Below, in pieces: positions 1 to 7,356 of a stretch of 11,400 nt of DNA. The notes under the pieces are model-generated. The model worked only from the letters and a program-made list of their open reading frames with translations, searched no databases and was not told the DNA's origin. The number at the start of each line of letters is the position of its first letter. Within the stretch, counting starts at the first letter, position 1. The position numbers were made by a program, and so were the translations under genes. The DNA is taken from assembly GCA_002420115.1 (NCBI GenBank), contig DIHK01000070.1, positions 9,377-20,776 on the forward strand, written 5' to 3'. Origin of the DNA: Nitrospira sp. UBA5698. GTDB lineage: Bacteria; Nitrospirota; Nitrospiria; Nitrospirales; Nitrospiraceae.

Positions 1-13
1 GATCGAACAGCTG

Positions 14-718
14 TCAGCCCAGCATCTCGTTTTGTGGCGAGGAGATGATGAGTAGCAGGCAGCCGTCATCCGATGATGTGTCATGATGTTCGGTGCCGGC
101 TTCGGCACGATGATAGTCTCCGACGGCCAACTCCTGACCGCCGCAGAAACATCCCCCTTCCAAAACATAAAACTCTTCCGGCTCGGCATGTCGATGGGGA
201 GCATAGACTGAGCCGGGGGCCATCCGTACGAGCGCCGTGGCTCGGCGAGAAACAGGGTCAAAGTGTAAGATTTTAGCTGTCACGCCCGGAGCCATCTCCT
301 GCCACGTGCCTTCTGATGCTCTGACGAATGTGAGGGGCGGGAGCGTACGCTCTGGTAGATGCGTCTCGTTTCGTACTCGGTCAAGCAGGCGGCTTCGCAA
401 CGAAGTCGGTGGAGTCACTGGAGGTGTTGCAAAGGACAGGTGATCTGCCATGGACTGAAATGTGAGCTCTTCTCGATCTGCTTCGCGTGCGACATGGGCG
501 AGCACCCGCTCGCGCAAGGCAGCAGGGGGCTCAATCGTTGGCACTCCAAATCCTAACTGCTCAACCACGGTTTGAAAGGCTCTCGCGGCAGCTCCAAGTC
601 CGTTCTTGGATAAGGCTACTCGTTTTACAAAGACTGTCTGGTCCTCGGCAGGCAGGATACCCAGCGCATAGGCGGCTGCCTGTTCCTCAAGCTCTTGTGG
701 GAGGTGGGAATCGGTCAT
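14..718 (-). CDS. ChrR-like cupin anti-sigma factor (module 1)
   Basis: Predicted soluble anti-sigma factor of 234 aa that would hold the ECF sigma factor encoded just upstream. The N-terminus (about 1-60) looks like an anti-sigma domain, with the pattern A-YALG-L at 16-22 followed by a charged helix. It lacks the HxxxCxxC zinc site of classical ChrR/ZAS proteins. A 'PPxxLRxRxL' segment occurs twice (about 62-79 and 101-118). The C-terminal cupin (about 130-228) carries the signature G169-x5-H175-x-H177-x3-E181, with H211 further on; these correspond to the His/His/Glu/His metal ligands of Rhodobacter ChrR. No transmembrane segment is visible. The ATG overlaps the sigma stop as ATGA (715-718), which implies translational coupling. 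By family analogy, the cupin senses a signal such as singlet oxygen, peroxide or a metal. The family call is strong; the signal is unknown. Confidence 0.9.
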   Translation of the reverse strand: MTDSHLPQELEEQAAAYALGILPAEDQTVFVKRVALSKNGLGAAARAFQTVVEQLGFGVPTIEPPAALRERVLAHVAREADREELTFQSMADHLSFATPPVTPPTSLRSRLLDRVRNETHLPERTLPPLTFVRASEGTWQEMAPGVTAKILHFDPVSRRATALVRMAPGSVYAPHRHAEPEEFYVLEGGCFCGGQELAVGDYHRAEAGTEHHDTSSDDGCLLLIISSPQNEMLG

Positions 719-1302
719 GAGACCAACTCTTCTTTCTGTGGAGCCAAGAGTTCACGTAACTTGATCATCCCGAGTCGCATTCTGGTCTTGACGGTCCCTA
801 AGGGCAGTCCGAGTTTGTCGGCGATCTCACTTTGACTCAAGCCGTAGAAATACCCTAAGGCGATGGCTTCTCGTTGATCCGATGACAGCATGCCCATCGC
901 CTGACGAACAGCCTGTTGGCGCTGCTGTCCTTCGATCTCCTGATCGGGTGTGGGGCCGTCGCTGGAGAAGAACGAGGCTACTTCGAGATCATCAAATTTG
1001 CCACGCTCGGCGAAACCAGCGCGGAAACGATCAATCGCTCTCGTGCGGGCCAACATCATCAGCCATCCGCCTGGTGTACCCCTCGTCTCGTCGAAGGTAT
1101 GGGCTTGCCGCCAGACCTGGGTGTAGACGTCCAACGTCACTTCTTCCGCCGCTTCCCGATTGCCAAGAATCTTAAAGATGAGGCCGTACACCCGTGGGCT
1201 TGTGCGGTCATAAAGCGTGGCGAGGGCTGATTGATCACCTTGGGCAGTCTGGGTGATGAGGGACCCCCATTCCGCCTCGTGCGTGTGGGTTGTGTTGAGC
1301 AT
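715..1302 (-). CDS. ECF-type RNA polymerase sigma factor (module 1)
   Basis: Sigma-70 family factor of 195 aa with only the region 2 and region 4 domains, the ECF (group 4) layout. Region 2 spans about 25-95, including the EEVTLDVYTQVW helix and WLMMLARTRAIDRFR (80-94). Region 4 spans about 139-186, with a helix-turn-helix in YGLSQSEIADKLGLPLGTVKTR. The proposed start is an ATG preceded by GAGG at 5 bases. The gene overlaps the anti-sigma gene by 4 bases. It aligns almost without gaps to the sigma factor at 6754-7356 (about two thirds identical by eye), so the two are clear paralogues. It is likely released by its cupin anti-sigma partner to transcribe a small regulon, which may include the neighbouring envelope operon (inference). 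A TTGTCG/TATAGT promoter lies upstream. Confidence 0.95.
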   Translation of the reverse strand: MLNTTHTHEAEWGSLITQTAQGDQSALATLYDRTSPRVYGLIFKILGNREAAEEVTLDVYTQVWRQAHTFDETRGTPGGWLMMLARTRAIDRFRAGFAERGKFDDLEVASFFSSDGPTPDQEIEGQQRQQAVRQAMGMLSSDQREAIALGYFYGLSQSEIADKLGLPLGTVKTRMRLGMIKLRELLAPQKEELVS

Positions 1303-1382
1303 TAGAGCCTCAGCTTAAATATTCCCCCATGGTCTGAGGAACACGAGGGAGAATCATACGTAACCGGGATTCTGACGGGCGG

Positions 1383-1412
1383 ACTATAGCACCGGAGGAT
1401 AACTGTCGACAA
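1383..1412 (-). promoter_or_regulatory. Predicted promoter of sigma gene, module 1
   Basis: On the minus strand TTGTCG (1412-1407) is followed after 18 bp by TATAGT (1388-1383), with TG one base upstream of the -10 (extended -10). The -10 and flanks match the promoter of the second sigma gene: GGTG-C/T-TATAGTCCGCC. A perfect 6-bp inverted repeat, CTGTCG / CGACAG (1403-1408 / 1414-1419, 5-base loop), overlaps the -35 and could be an operator. The expected start near 1376 gives a leader of about 75 bases. It is read as a housekeeping-type promoter; autoregulation by the ECF sigma factor cannot be excluded. Confidence 0.6.
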
Positions 1413-1432
1413 GCGACAGCCTGTGCTACCTA

Positions 1433-1464
1433 GGAACTGAGCTCAAGCAGCTATAAACAGTTCC
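1433..1464. repeat. Inverted repeat between HupE-like gene end and sigma promoter
   Basis: GGAACTG (1433-1439) pairs perfectly with CAGTTCC (1458-1464). Inside it, AGCT (1440-1443) can pair with AGCT (1449-1452), leaving a five-base bulge. It lies 19 bases beyond the stop of the HupE-like gene, so it could mark the end of the operon transcript. There is no T tract after it on the minus strand, so it is not a textbook intrinsic terminator. It could also be an operator for the sigma gene downstream. Confidence 0.4.
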
Positions 1465-1482
1465 ATTCCGGTAAACGCTTTG

Positions 1483-2610
1483 CTAGAGCGGAAACAGTTG
1501 AAGATCAAAGGCCCGTTCGGTGAACCAGACGAGGGCGATGGCGATCACCGCTAGTGAACCTCCGGTAAGGACTAGTCTCGGGTAGGACCAGGAGCGGCGG
1601 ATCAGGTATGCCAGTGGGAGGAACGCGGCGACGATGGCGAGTTGGCCGATTTCCACGCCGACGTTGAAACTGACCAGACTCACTAGTAGCGAGTCTTGCG
1701 GCAATCCGAGATCGGTGAGCACTGCGGCGAATCCAAATCCGTGAATCAATCCAAAGCCAAAGGCAATCATCCAACGTCGACTCATCATCGTGGGATATAG
1801 ATTGCCAAGGCCCGCGAGTACGACCGACGCCGCGATGGTCGACTCCACTAAACGTGATGGCAGCCGAATGATATCTAGGGCAGCCAGACTTAATGTCAGC
1901 GAATGGGCCACGGTAAAGGCTGTGACGATACTCAACACGTTCCAGCACACGGCTGAAAACTCGCCGGCCGCCTGCCACCTATTATCTCTCCGGACCATGA
2001 CTGCCGGGAGTAAGAGAGCAAGTAGGAATAGGACATGGTCAAACCCGAGCCAGATGTGCCAGGTACCTTCGTGAACAAACTGAATGATTTCGTGCCGGTA
2101 TGAGCGTCCAGCCACAGAGAATTCCCGAGAAGGGGATTCCTGGCTAAAGATTGCGGTACTGGTCTGGCCGCCTTGCGTCAGGCGCAAGAGCCCTTTGTGT
2201 TGCGCATCGATGTCGAACAAAAGGTGGTATTCCACCACGAGTTGTTCGACAGCCTTGCTGCAATCGGCACGGAAGCGGAGGACTGCGTAGGCTCCATCCG
2301 TATGGCGATCGATTAAGTGTTCCACGATCTGAGCCGGACAGGTTTGCTGATTCGCTGTGAGTGTCAGGCGAGACAAGGCATAGGCGGAAATCTCACTGTG
2401 CTTCCCTCGAACCTCTCCCCAGGTGAGTTCGCCGTTTCCATCCGCATCCAGCCCAATCGCATCATTTAGGTCGCGGAGGGCAATGTCCCACTGTCCCTCT
2501 ACGCGATCGTTCTGAACTGAGAGGGAAAGGTAGCTATCGCTGGGCTTGTGGGCCCAGGCAGGAAGACTCAGCAGCAGTGTAGCAATGAGGAGCATGAGGC
2601 GCTTCACCAT
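1483..2610 (-). CDS. HupE/UreJ-type membrane protein with periplasmic domain
   Basis: Protein of 375 aa, like the HupE_UreJ_2 family; relatives in the broader HupE/UreJ group are linked to nickel or cobalt transport. A signal peptide (1-20, ...LPAWA) precedes a periplasmic domain of about 155 residues. That domain contains a good EF-hand loop, DADGNGELTWGE (55-66). The membrane part starts with HEGTWHIWLGFDHVLFLLALLL (H180, H185, D191, H192) and continues with about six helices holding AHSLTLSLA (H236), GLIHGFGFA (H290) and NVGVEIGQ (E320). These polar intramembrane residues suit metal handling. I chose the start at 2610 because AGGAGG lies 4 bases upstream and a signal peptide follows; a frame extension to 2679 would lack both. 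The gene overlaps the TPR gene by 7 bases, indicating coupled translation. Substrate is unproven. Confidence 0.85.
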   Translation of the reverse strand: MVKRLMLLIATLLLSLPAWAHKPSDSYLSLSVQNDRVEGQWDIALRDLNDAIGLDADGNGELTWGEVRGKHSEISAYALSRLTLTANQQTCPAQIVEHLIDRHTDGAYAVLRFRADCSKAVEQLVVEYHLLFDIDAQHKGLLRLTQGGQTSTAIFSQESPSREFSVAGRSYRHEIIQFVHEGTWHIWLGFDHVLFLLALLLPAVMVRRDNRWQAAGEFSAVCWNVLSIVTAFTVAHSLTLSLAALDIIRLPSRLVESTIAASVVLAGLGNLYPTMMSRRWMIAFGFGLIHGFGFAAVLTDLGLPQDSLLVSLVSFNVGVEIGQLAIVAAFLPLAYLIRRSWSYPRLVLTGGSLAVIAIALVWFTERAFDLQLFPL

Positions 2611-3797
2611 GTGGCCTCCTGAATCTGTTTCGAAAGTTGTTGTAACTGAATATCTTCCACATGGTTGGTATTCAGCCACGCAATGACCGGTTGAGCTGCC
2701 GCGGAGTTCCTTGCCTCAAGGGCACTCTGAAGGAGGATCCTGGCATCCGCCGGTTCTCGCTGCACGTTCCAATTGGCCTGGGCTAACGGCAACGCTTGTT
2801 GAGCATCGTGCAGTATGGAGAGGGTGAACCGCGCTTCCTCTCTGACATGCGTGGCGGTTCCTCGCTCGCGGCTGGCGGAAAATCGGGACACCAGTTCGGC
2901 CTTATGGTTCTGGAACCAGGGTATGTTCAATGCCTGTTCTGCGAGCGCAAGACGCAACAGTAATCCATCGGCTTTGGTTTCATGTTGGAGCATAGCGAGC
3001 ACCTCGCGATAGCGGCCCTGATCAAGGAGGAAATCCGCGTAGGCTCCGAGCAAGTATTGATCCTTGATACCGACCTTGAAAGCTTCGGCAAAGGCTTGCT
3101 CAGCCTCTTCTATTGCACCGGTGCGGGTCGCTGTTTCTGCCAAGATGGTTGCAATCCAAATCCGTTCGTGGCCTGAGAGAGCGGAATCCGACAGGGTTTG
3201 TCGCAGCAGTTCTTTGCTCTTGGCCGATTGCCCGGTCATCCCACCGATATCGCTCAAACATCCAACCTTCAGGTGGCGGGCCGCCAATCTGCCAAGGCGC
3301 TGACAGGCCCGGCGTGCTTCGTCGTACCGTGCTTGTACCTGGAGGATCGAGGCCTTGGTCAGCCAAGCCTGGGCGTTGGTCGGTTGTAGGGTCAGCAGCT
3401 GGTCCAGATCAGCTATGGCCTGGTCAAAGTCATGGGTGTTTTGCCTGATCGTGGCGCGTAGCAGCAGGGCCGCCGGCGGAGGGGATGGTTCGTTCCACCA
3501 GATGGCCAGCGTGGCTTGGGCTTGCCCAAGGAAACGGGGATCGCCTTCTGATCGGCCTTGTTTGATGTAACGAGTAGCCAATTGTACGGCAGAGTCCAGG
3601 TTGCGAGGATTGCGTCTGAGGTCGGTGCGCAAATTGTGAAGTTCGCGTGCGACGGGATCAGATGGCTTGAAACTGAGTCGCTCGAGCACCTGCCGGTCAT
3701 CTGTCGGGCGGTAGGGTTCAGAATAGGCCGGATCGAGATGGTTCATCGTCGACCATCCGAGCACAAGGAGCACTAGAAACATCCAAGATCGAATCAT
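2604..3797 (-). CDS. TPR-repeat exported or membrane-anchored protein
   Basis: Protein of 397 aa. The N-terminus MIRSWMFLVLLVLGW is hydrophobic and acts as a signal peptide or membrane anchor, so the rest is probably periplasmic. Helical repeat pairs of the tetratricopeptide type are visible around 108-141 (ending in LLTLQPTNA) and 142-170, with further degenerate repeats toward about 290. TPR domains usually serve as protein-protein scaffolds. The frame stays open to 4112, but that extension runs back through the TonB-family gene. The start at 3797 is preferred because it yields the signal sequence and sits 4 bases after the TonB gene stop. It overlaps the HupE-like gene by 7 bases at its end. 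It probably scaffolds operon products in the envelope (inference); its specific role is unknown. Confidence 0.8.
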   Translation of the reverse strand: MIRSWMFLVLLVLGWSTMNHLDPAYSEPYRPTDDRQVLERLSFKPSDPVARELHNLRTDLRRNPRNLDSAVQLATRYIKQGRSEGDPRFLGQAQATLAIWWNEPSPPPAALLLRATIRQNTHDFDQAIADLDQLLTLQPTNAQAWLTKASILQVQARYDEARRACQRLGRLAARHLKVGCLSDIGGMTGQSAKSKELLRQTLSDSALSGHERIWIATILAETATRTGAIEEAEQAFAEAFKVGIKDQYLLGAYADFLLDQGRYREVLAMLQHETKADGLLLRLALAEQALNIPWFQNHKAELVSRFSASRERGTATHVREEARFTLSILHDAQQALPLAQANWNVQREPADARILLQSALEARNSAAAQPVIAWLNTNHVEDIQLQQLSKQIQEATW

Positions 3798-3801
3798 GAA
3801 G

Positions 3802-4701
3802 TTACTCTCGCGAATAGGTGATGGGAATTCGCATGACGATCTGCTGCCGGTCCAATGTCCGGTCGAACTGCATCGGGAAAGCTCGTTGCACAAGGGCCAT
3901 CGCTTCTTGATCGATACGTTCCAGACCGGAGCTTTTGACAATGATGGAGTCCAACAAGTTCCCCTCTCTCGACACGACGGCTTTGACCATGACCTTGAAC
4001 GGCTGTGAGTGATCGAGGAATGGATTGGAAGACCGCTTGAGTTCCTCCAATCGTCTGAAGATTGCCTGTTGAAGCCAGCCGTAGTCAGGCCGTGGCGATG
4101 AAACAGTCTCAACCGGTGTTACCGCTGCACTTTGCGACGGAGAGGGATCGACTGAGGATGGAATGGGGTCAGGCATCGTACTGGAGCTCGGGGTGGTTGC
4201 GTCAGTCCGCAGTGACTCTTCAGGCTGAGGGGCAGCCTGCGCGGCCATAGGTTGTGATGGTTCATCTGTCGTTGGCGGTACCGGGGGTGCCAGATTTGCA
4301 TGAGTCGATTCCGATTGAGGCGAGACCTGGTGCATTGACGCACTGGTTTCCGGTTGCGGTTCACTGAGGCTCTTGGGATCAACCATGGGCTGAACGCTTC
4401 CCACTGCCTTGCTGTAGGGAGTGGCGGCTCGAGGTGATCGATGTATTGCAGCTGAGTGCGGAGTCGGCATTTGTTCGCTAGGCTGCATTGCAACGTTTGT
4501 GGGTGGAGTGGACGACTTCGGTATGTGTGTGGATTGGACGAGTGTGACATCCCATTGAAACCGTTCCGTCGAAAGGGTGATCGGAGATTGACGAGCGAAC
4601 ACAATCACCGTACACAGCAAGAATCCATGAAGGGCCAGCGAGGTGAGCCATCCCTGCGCAAGGTGAGACGGTGTTGCTACCGTGGTCTGTCCTGGTTTCA
4701 T
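3802..4701 (-). CDS. TonB-family energy transducer
   Basis: Protein of 299 aa with TonB architecture. A short cytoplasmic N-terminus is followed by one membrane helix (about 17-36), a long Pro/Ser/Thr/Gln-rich periplasmic spacer (about 40-205), and a C-terminal TonB domain (206-299). That domain contains FKVMVKAVVSREGNLLDSIIVKSSG, abbreviated here by its key SSG at 257-259, then IDQEAMALVQRAFP. TonB proteins couple the proton-motive force, through ExbB/ExbD, to outer-membrane receptors. No exbB or exbD is present in the window, so the motor must be elsewhere or shared. A plausible partner is the TonB-dependent receptor at 8821-10887. The start is an ATG with only a weak upstream ribosome site (GGTCACCCC). 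The TPR gene begins 4 bases after the stop. Confidence 0.85.
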   Translation of the reverse strand: MKPGQTTVATPSHLAQGWLTSLALHGFLLCTVIVFARQSPITLSTERFQWDVTLVQSTHIPKSSTPPTNVAMQPSEQMPTPHSAAIHRSPRAATPYSKAVGSVQPMVDPKSLSEPQPETSASMHQVSPQSESTHANLAPPVPPTTDEPSQPMAAQAAPQPEESLRTDATTPSSSTMPDPIPSSVDPSPSQSAAVTPVETVSSPRPDYGWLQQAIFRRLEELKRSSNPFLDHSQPFKVMVKAVVSREGNLLDSIIVKSSGLERIDQEAMALVQRAFPMQFDRTLDRQQIVMRIPITYSRE

Positions 4702-4725
4702 GGGGTGACCATCCGTCTGCGATGC

Positions 4726-4753
4726 GGGGTGCCGCGTCTTAACGCGGCACCCC
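4726..4753. other. Strong 12-bp hairpin inside the envelope operon
   Basis: GGGGTGCCGCGT (4726-4737) pairs perfectly with ACGCGGCACCCC (4742-4753) around a 4-base loop. It lies in the 63-base gap between the DUF4331 gene and the TonB-family gene. No T tract follows on either strand, so it is probably not a simple intrinsic terminator. A GC-rich hairpin here would fit an mRNA-stability or partial-termination element that makes the upstream lipoprotein and DUF4331 genes more abundant than the TonB, TPR and HupE-like genes (inference). Confidence 0.6.
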
Positions 4754-4764
4754 CTCGATCATGG

Positions 4765-6255
4765 CTAGAAGGCTTCTTTGGGATCGATATGCCGACGATC
4801 CCGCCCGTCGAATGGGGTCGGAAGGAAAGGAAATTCCATCGCGATCCCATTGGCTGTCTTGTTGCTGCCGACTGCGCCGACGTTGAAATTCACGCCGTCT
4901 CCCAAGTTCGGCACGGTTGGATTTGTCAGGATGCCAGCCACGACGCGGAGTGCCACATCGGTGACATCGTCGTTTGGTCTCCGCCCGTTCGGCCAGCCTG
5001 CCCGATCCGGTGTCGCATTACCGCTGGTGTCATGCGCGAGTGGGCCCAGTCGTCGCTGTCCGCCCGCTGGGGTTGGTGGCACATCCAAATCAACCCGCAG
5101 GAGGTCAGCCAATGCCTCGTTCGTCTTGCCCGATCCGCAGACCGCCGGTCCCGGTGCATAACGAAGCAGGGCATTCACGAGATCTTCGCGATTGGTCGTC
5201 GGGAAGCTCGTGCTGAACACCGCATTGAGTGCCGTGGCCAGCGCCGAGTTGCAGTAGAACGGGACAAACTCATTTTCGTCCTCTGCATCCGTGGCATTCC
5301 ACTTGTCCTTCATATTCGTCGCGATGATCAACTCGTTGACGAGGGGATTACCCATACGCGCCACCTGCACAAACCGGGTACTGCTGTCGCGATCTCCATT
5401 CTTCTTGATCACCGTCACCTTGGGGCGGCTCGTGGTTGCATAGGCACCGAGCACCTTGTTCCCGTTTGGCCCGATCAATTCGCTGATGGGAATCTCCAGC
5501 GCGATGGTGTTGACGTTGAAACCACTGAACGTATCGGCGGTACCGGAACCTGGCGCTCCGACGATGACGGCGTCATTGGCATCATCAGCCGGTGACAGGA
5601 TGGGGGAAATATGTAGATTGAGTGTGTCGAACGTTCCTCCCAAATCGATGTAGAACGTTTCATCACGTTGCCCGGCGAAGATCCTGCCCCCGTTTTTCAG
5701 AGAGTAGATACCCTTCTCAGCGAGGTTTTCATAGTTTGGCATCGTGCGGGGACCGACGTTTGACGGGACGGCATACATCACACCAGTCCCGAGGTCTCGA
5801 GGCCGCTGCCCATAGCGGACCTCTGTGACGGTATAGCTCTGGCGTAATAGAAGTCCTTCAGACCCGTTTCCGGCAAGGGCGGTAATCGGTGGCAATGCCA
5901 CATACGATAATGGAAAGACATTGCCTGGTTGGCGGATTTCCGTTTTAAATCTGATCTGGTAGACAATGTTTGCGGCGATGTTGTTCTTATTGTTGTCGAT
6001 GTGGATTTCATACAGCACATCATCGGCGAAGTTGAAGTAATTGGGTCCGGACCCTGGTTCCTGGCTTGGAATGACGTTCATGATGAGCACAGCATTGTCG
6101 GGGTTCTGCCAGCTTCTAAAAAAATAGAAGTCCGTGATATCGGCGGCTGGATCGTTTGAGATCAAAGGAGCTTCGCGATGGCTGGCTGCTAGGACCGGCG
6201 TGGCTGTGAGTACCGCGAGCATAAGGGCAACGAGTGGTCGAAATCGAGCAAACAT
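4765..6255 (-). CDS. DUF4331 family exported protein
   Basis: Protein of 496 aa belonging to the DUF4331 family, whose function is unknown. A signal peptide (about 1-23, ...TATPVLA) is followed by the family hallmark SHREAPLIS (25-33) with D35, D39 and D42 in NDPAADITDFYFF. The C-terminal half has the other hallmark, PNDDVTDVALRVVAG, and GDGVNFN near the end. Two cysteines in the middle-to-late part (PFYCNS and AVCGSG) could form a disulphide. It is expected to be periplasmic or secreted. The start at 6255 has AGGAGG 6 bases upstream; a start 8 codons earlier has no such site and adds residues before the signal peptide. It lies 42 bases after the lipoprotein gene and is probably cotranscribed. 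It is the likely abundant product of the operon, but no activity can be inferred from the sequence. Confidence 0.9.
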   Translation of the reverse strand: MFARFRPLVALMLAVLTATPVLAASHREAPLISNDPAADITDFYFFRSWQNPDNAVLIMNVIPSQEPGSGPNYFNFADDVLYEIHIDNNKNNIAANIVYQIRFKTEIRQPGNVFPLSYVALPPITALAGNGSEGLLLRQSYTVTEVRYGQRPRDLGTGVMYAVPSNVGPRTMPNYENLAEKGIYSLKNGGRIFAGQRDETFYIDLGGTFDTLNLHISPILSPADDANDAVIVGAPGSGTADTFSGFNVNTIALEIPISELIGPNGNKVLGAYATTSRPKVTVIKKNGDRDSSTRFVQVARMGNPLVNELIIATNMKDKWNATDAEDENEFVPFYCNSALATALNAVFSTSFPTTNREDLVNALLRYAPGPAVCGSGKTNEALADLLRVDLDVPPTPAGGQRRLGPLAHDTSGNATPDRAGWPNGRRPNDDVTDVALRVVAGILTNPTVPNLGDGVNFNVGAVGSNKTANGIAMEFPFLPTPFDGRDRRHIDPKEAF

Positions 6256-6297
6256 GGAATCCTCCTTCTGGAAAGACATCTGCTTCTTGGTCGTGTA

Positions 6298-6519
6298 TTA
6301 CAGGTCCGGCAATAAAGCCGGAGCCGGTTCAGAGTCGGCCTGGCTGATCAACGATGCTTCTTCAGCAGTCAAGGCATCGGATTGAACGATGCGCTGCTCT
6401 TCTACGGCGGCAGTGGGTCCGCTGGGCGTGATGACCGGCACGTTGTCGTTCCCACTGCAGCCGGACAACAGCCCGACGGCACAGACGACTCCGAGCGGCC
6501 ATAACATGGGTCGTGTCAT
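6298..6519 (-). CDS. Small predicted lipoprotein
   Basis: Protein of 73 aa with a short positively charged start, a hydrophobic stretch and a lipobox LLSGC (Cys21), followed by Ser at +2, which favours outer-membrane sorting. The mature part of about 52 residues is acidic, rich in Ala/Pro/Ser and low in hydrophobics, so probably disordered. A GGGAG ribosome site sits about 7 bases before the ATG. It is the first gene of the run that continues with the DUF4331 gene, 42 bases away. I do not recognise the family. The lipobox, ribosome site and operon position together make it a credible gene despite its size. Confidence 0.75.
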   Translation of the reverse strand: MTRPMLWPLGVVCAVGLLSGCSGNDNVPVITPSGPTAAVEEQRIVQSDALTAEEASLISQADSEPAPALLPDL

Positions 6520-6753
6520 GTCTCTGCTCCCTCTCTACATGGTGAACTGCGACTATCATCTATGTTTGCCTTCAGCACCTGCCGGCGGTCTGTTCTTCAC
6601 TACGAGAGGATTGTGAGATTGGATGTATGCGCCCGAGCCGGTCGGCTTGTCGGGGTATGGGGGCGGTGTTATAGTCCGCCTTCGTCACACCATAGATCCA
6701 ATAGGCAATCCGATCTTCCCTGTTGTCTCGTATAGCTTCATGGGGAAGACCGT
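6520..6753. promoter_or_regulatory. Divergent control region
   Basis: This 234-base gap separates the minus-strand envelope operon from the plus-strand second sigma gene, so both promoters must lie here. The plus-strand promoter is described separately. On the minus strand I see no convincing sigma-70 or classical ECF (GGAAC / CGTC) pair; GATAGTCGC near 6550 resembles the -10 of the sigma promoters but has no matching -35. The leader of the lipoprotein gene is therefore undefined. No small gene is apparent. Confidence 0.6.
6647..6675 (+). promoter_or_regulatory. Predicted promoter of sigma gene, module 2
   Basis: TTGTCG (6647-6652), a 17-bp spacer and TATAGT (6670-6675), with TG one base upstream of the -10, form an extended -10 promoter. 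It shares GCTTGTCG and GGTG-T-TATAGTCCGCC with the promoter of the first sigma gene. A short inverted repeat AGCCG-GT-CGGCT (6636-6647) abuts the -35. The expected start near 6682 gives a leader of about 72 bases, similar to the other module. Confidence 0.6.
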
Positions 6754-7356
6754 ATGTCGACTATGACCATAGAACCGAACAAACTAGCTCAAGACCACGA
6801 GTGGGCCCAACTTATTGCGCTCACCGCCCAAGGCGATCAGGCTGCGCTAGCCACCTTTTATGATCGTACGAGTCCACAGGTATTTGGCTTTATCTCAAGA
6901 ATCCTCAACAACCGAGAGGCTGCGGAGGAAGTCACCTTGGATGTGTACACGCAGGTGTGGCGACAGGCTCATACGTATGATGCAACAAGAGGGGCGCCAG
7001 GAGCCTGGCTGATGACGGTGGCCCGAACAAGAGCAATCGATCGGTTGCGTGCCAGGGCTACCGAATCTGGGCGACTCGAATCCTTGGATGCCGTCGAGTT
7101 GTTCGCCAGTGATGACGAGACGCCGGAACGGAACGTGGAGGGCCAGGAACGCCGCCGATATGTCCAGGAGGCTCTGGCTGGGTTGACGGCTGAGCAGCGG
7201 CAAGCTATTGCCCTGGCTTATTTTTATGGGCTGAGCCAGAGCGAGATCGCCGAGAAGTTACAGGTGCCTCTCGGTACCGTGAAAACACGGATGAGATTGG
7301 GCCTCATCAAACTAAGGGAGGCTTTGGCACCGTATGAAGCGGGTTTACGGCCATGA
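6754..7356 (+). CDS. ECF-type RNA polymerase sigma factor (module 2)
   Basis: Sigma-70 family ECF factor of 200 aa, paralogous to the factor at 715-1302 with a constant 5-residue offset from about residue 16 onward. Region 2 is at about 30-100 (WLMTVARTRAIDRLR) and region 4 at about 144-191 (GLSQSEIAEKLQVPLGTVKTR). The linker between the domains is the most divergent part. GGGGA lies 8 bases before the ATG; MSTM offers a second in-frame Met at 6763. The stop overlaps the anti-sigma start as ATGA. The recognition helix of region 4 is almost the same as in module 1, so the two factors may read similar promoters (inference). Confidence 0.95.
   Translation: MSTMTIEPNKLAQDHEWAQLIALTAQGDQAALATFYDRTSPQVFGFISRILNNREAAEEVTLDVYTQVWRQAHTYDATRGAPGAWLMTVARTRAIDRLRARATESGRLESLDAVELFASDDETPERNVEGQERRRYVQEALAGLTAEQRQAIALAYFYGLSQSEIAEKLQVPLGTVKTRMRLGLIKLREALAPYEAGLRP

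Noticed and set aside
2611..2679. Possible 23-residue extension of the HupE-like protein
   Set aside because: AGGAGG lies just before the start at 2610, and the signal peptide starts there; the extension has neither.
3798..4112. Possible 105-residue N-terminal extension of the TPR protein
   Set aside because: It runs through the C-terminal coding part of the TonB-family gene and would bury the hydrophobic signal sequence; the start at 3797 fits better.
4726..4753. Intrinsic terminator at the intra-operon hairpin
   Set aside because: There is no T tract after the stem on either strand, so it is recorded only as a hairpin.
4456..5595. Long plus-strand open frame of about 379 codons
   Set aside because: It lies antisense across the DUF4331 and TonB-family genes, has no recognisable domain, and its sequence is rich in Arg/Cys/His as expected for a shadow frame.
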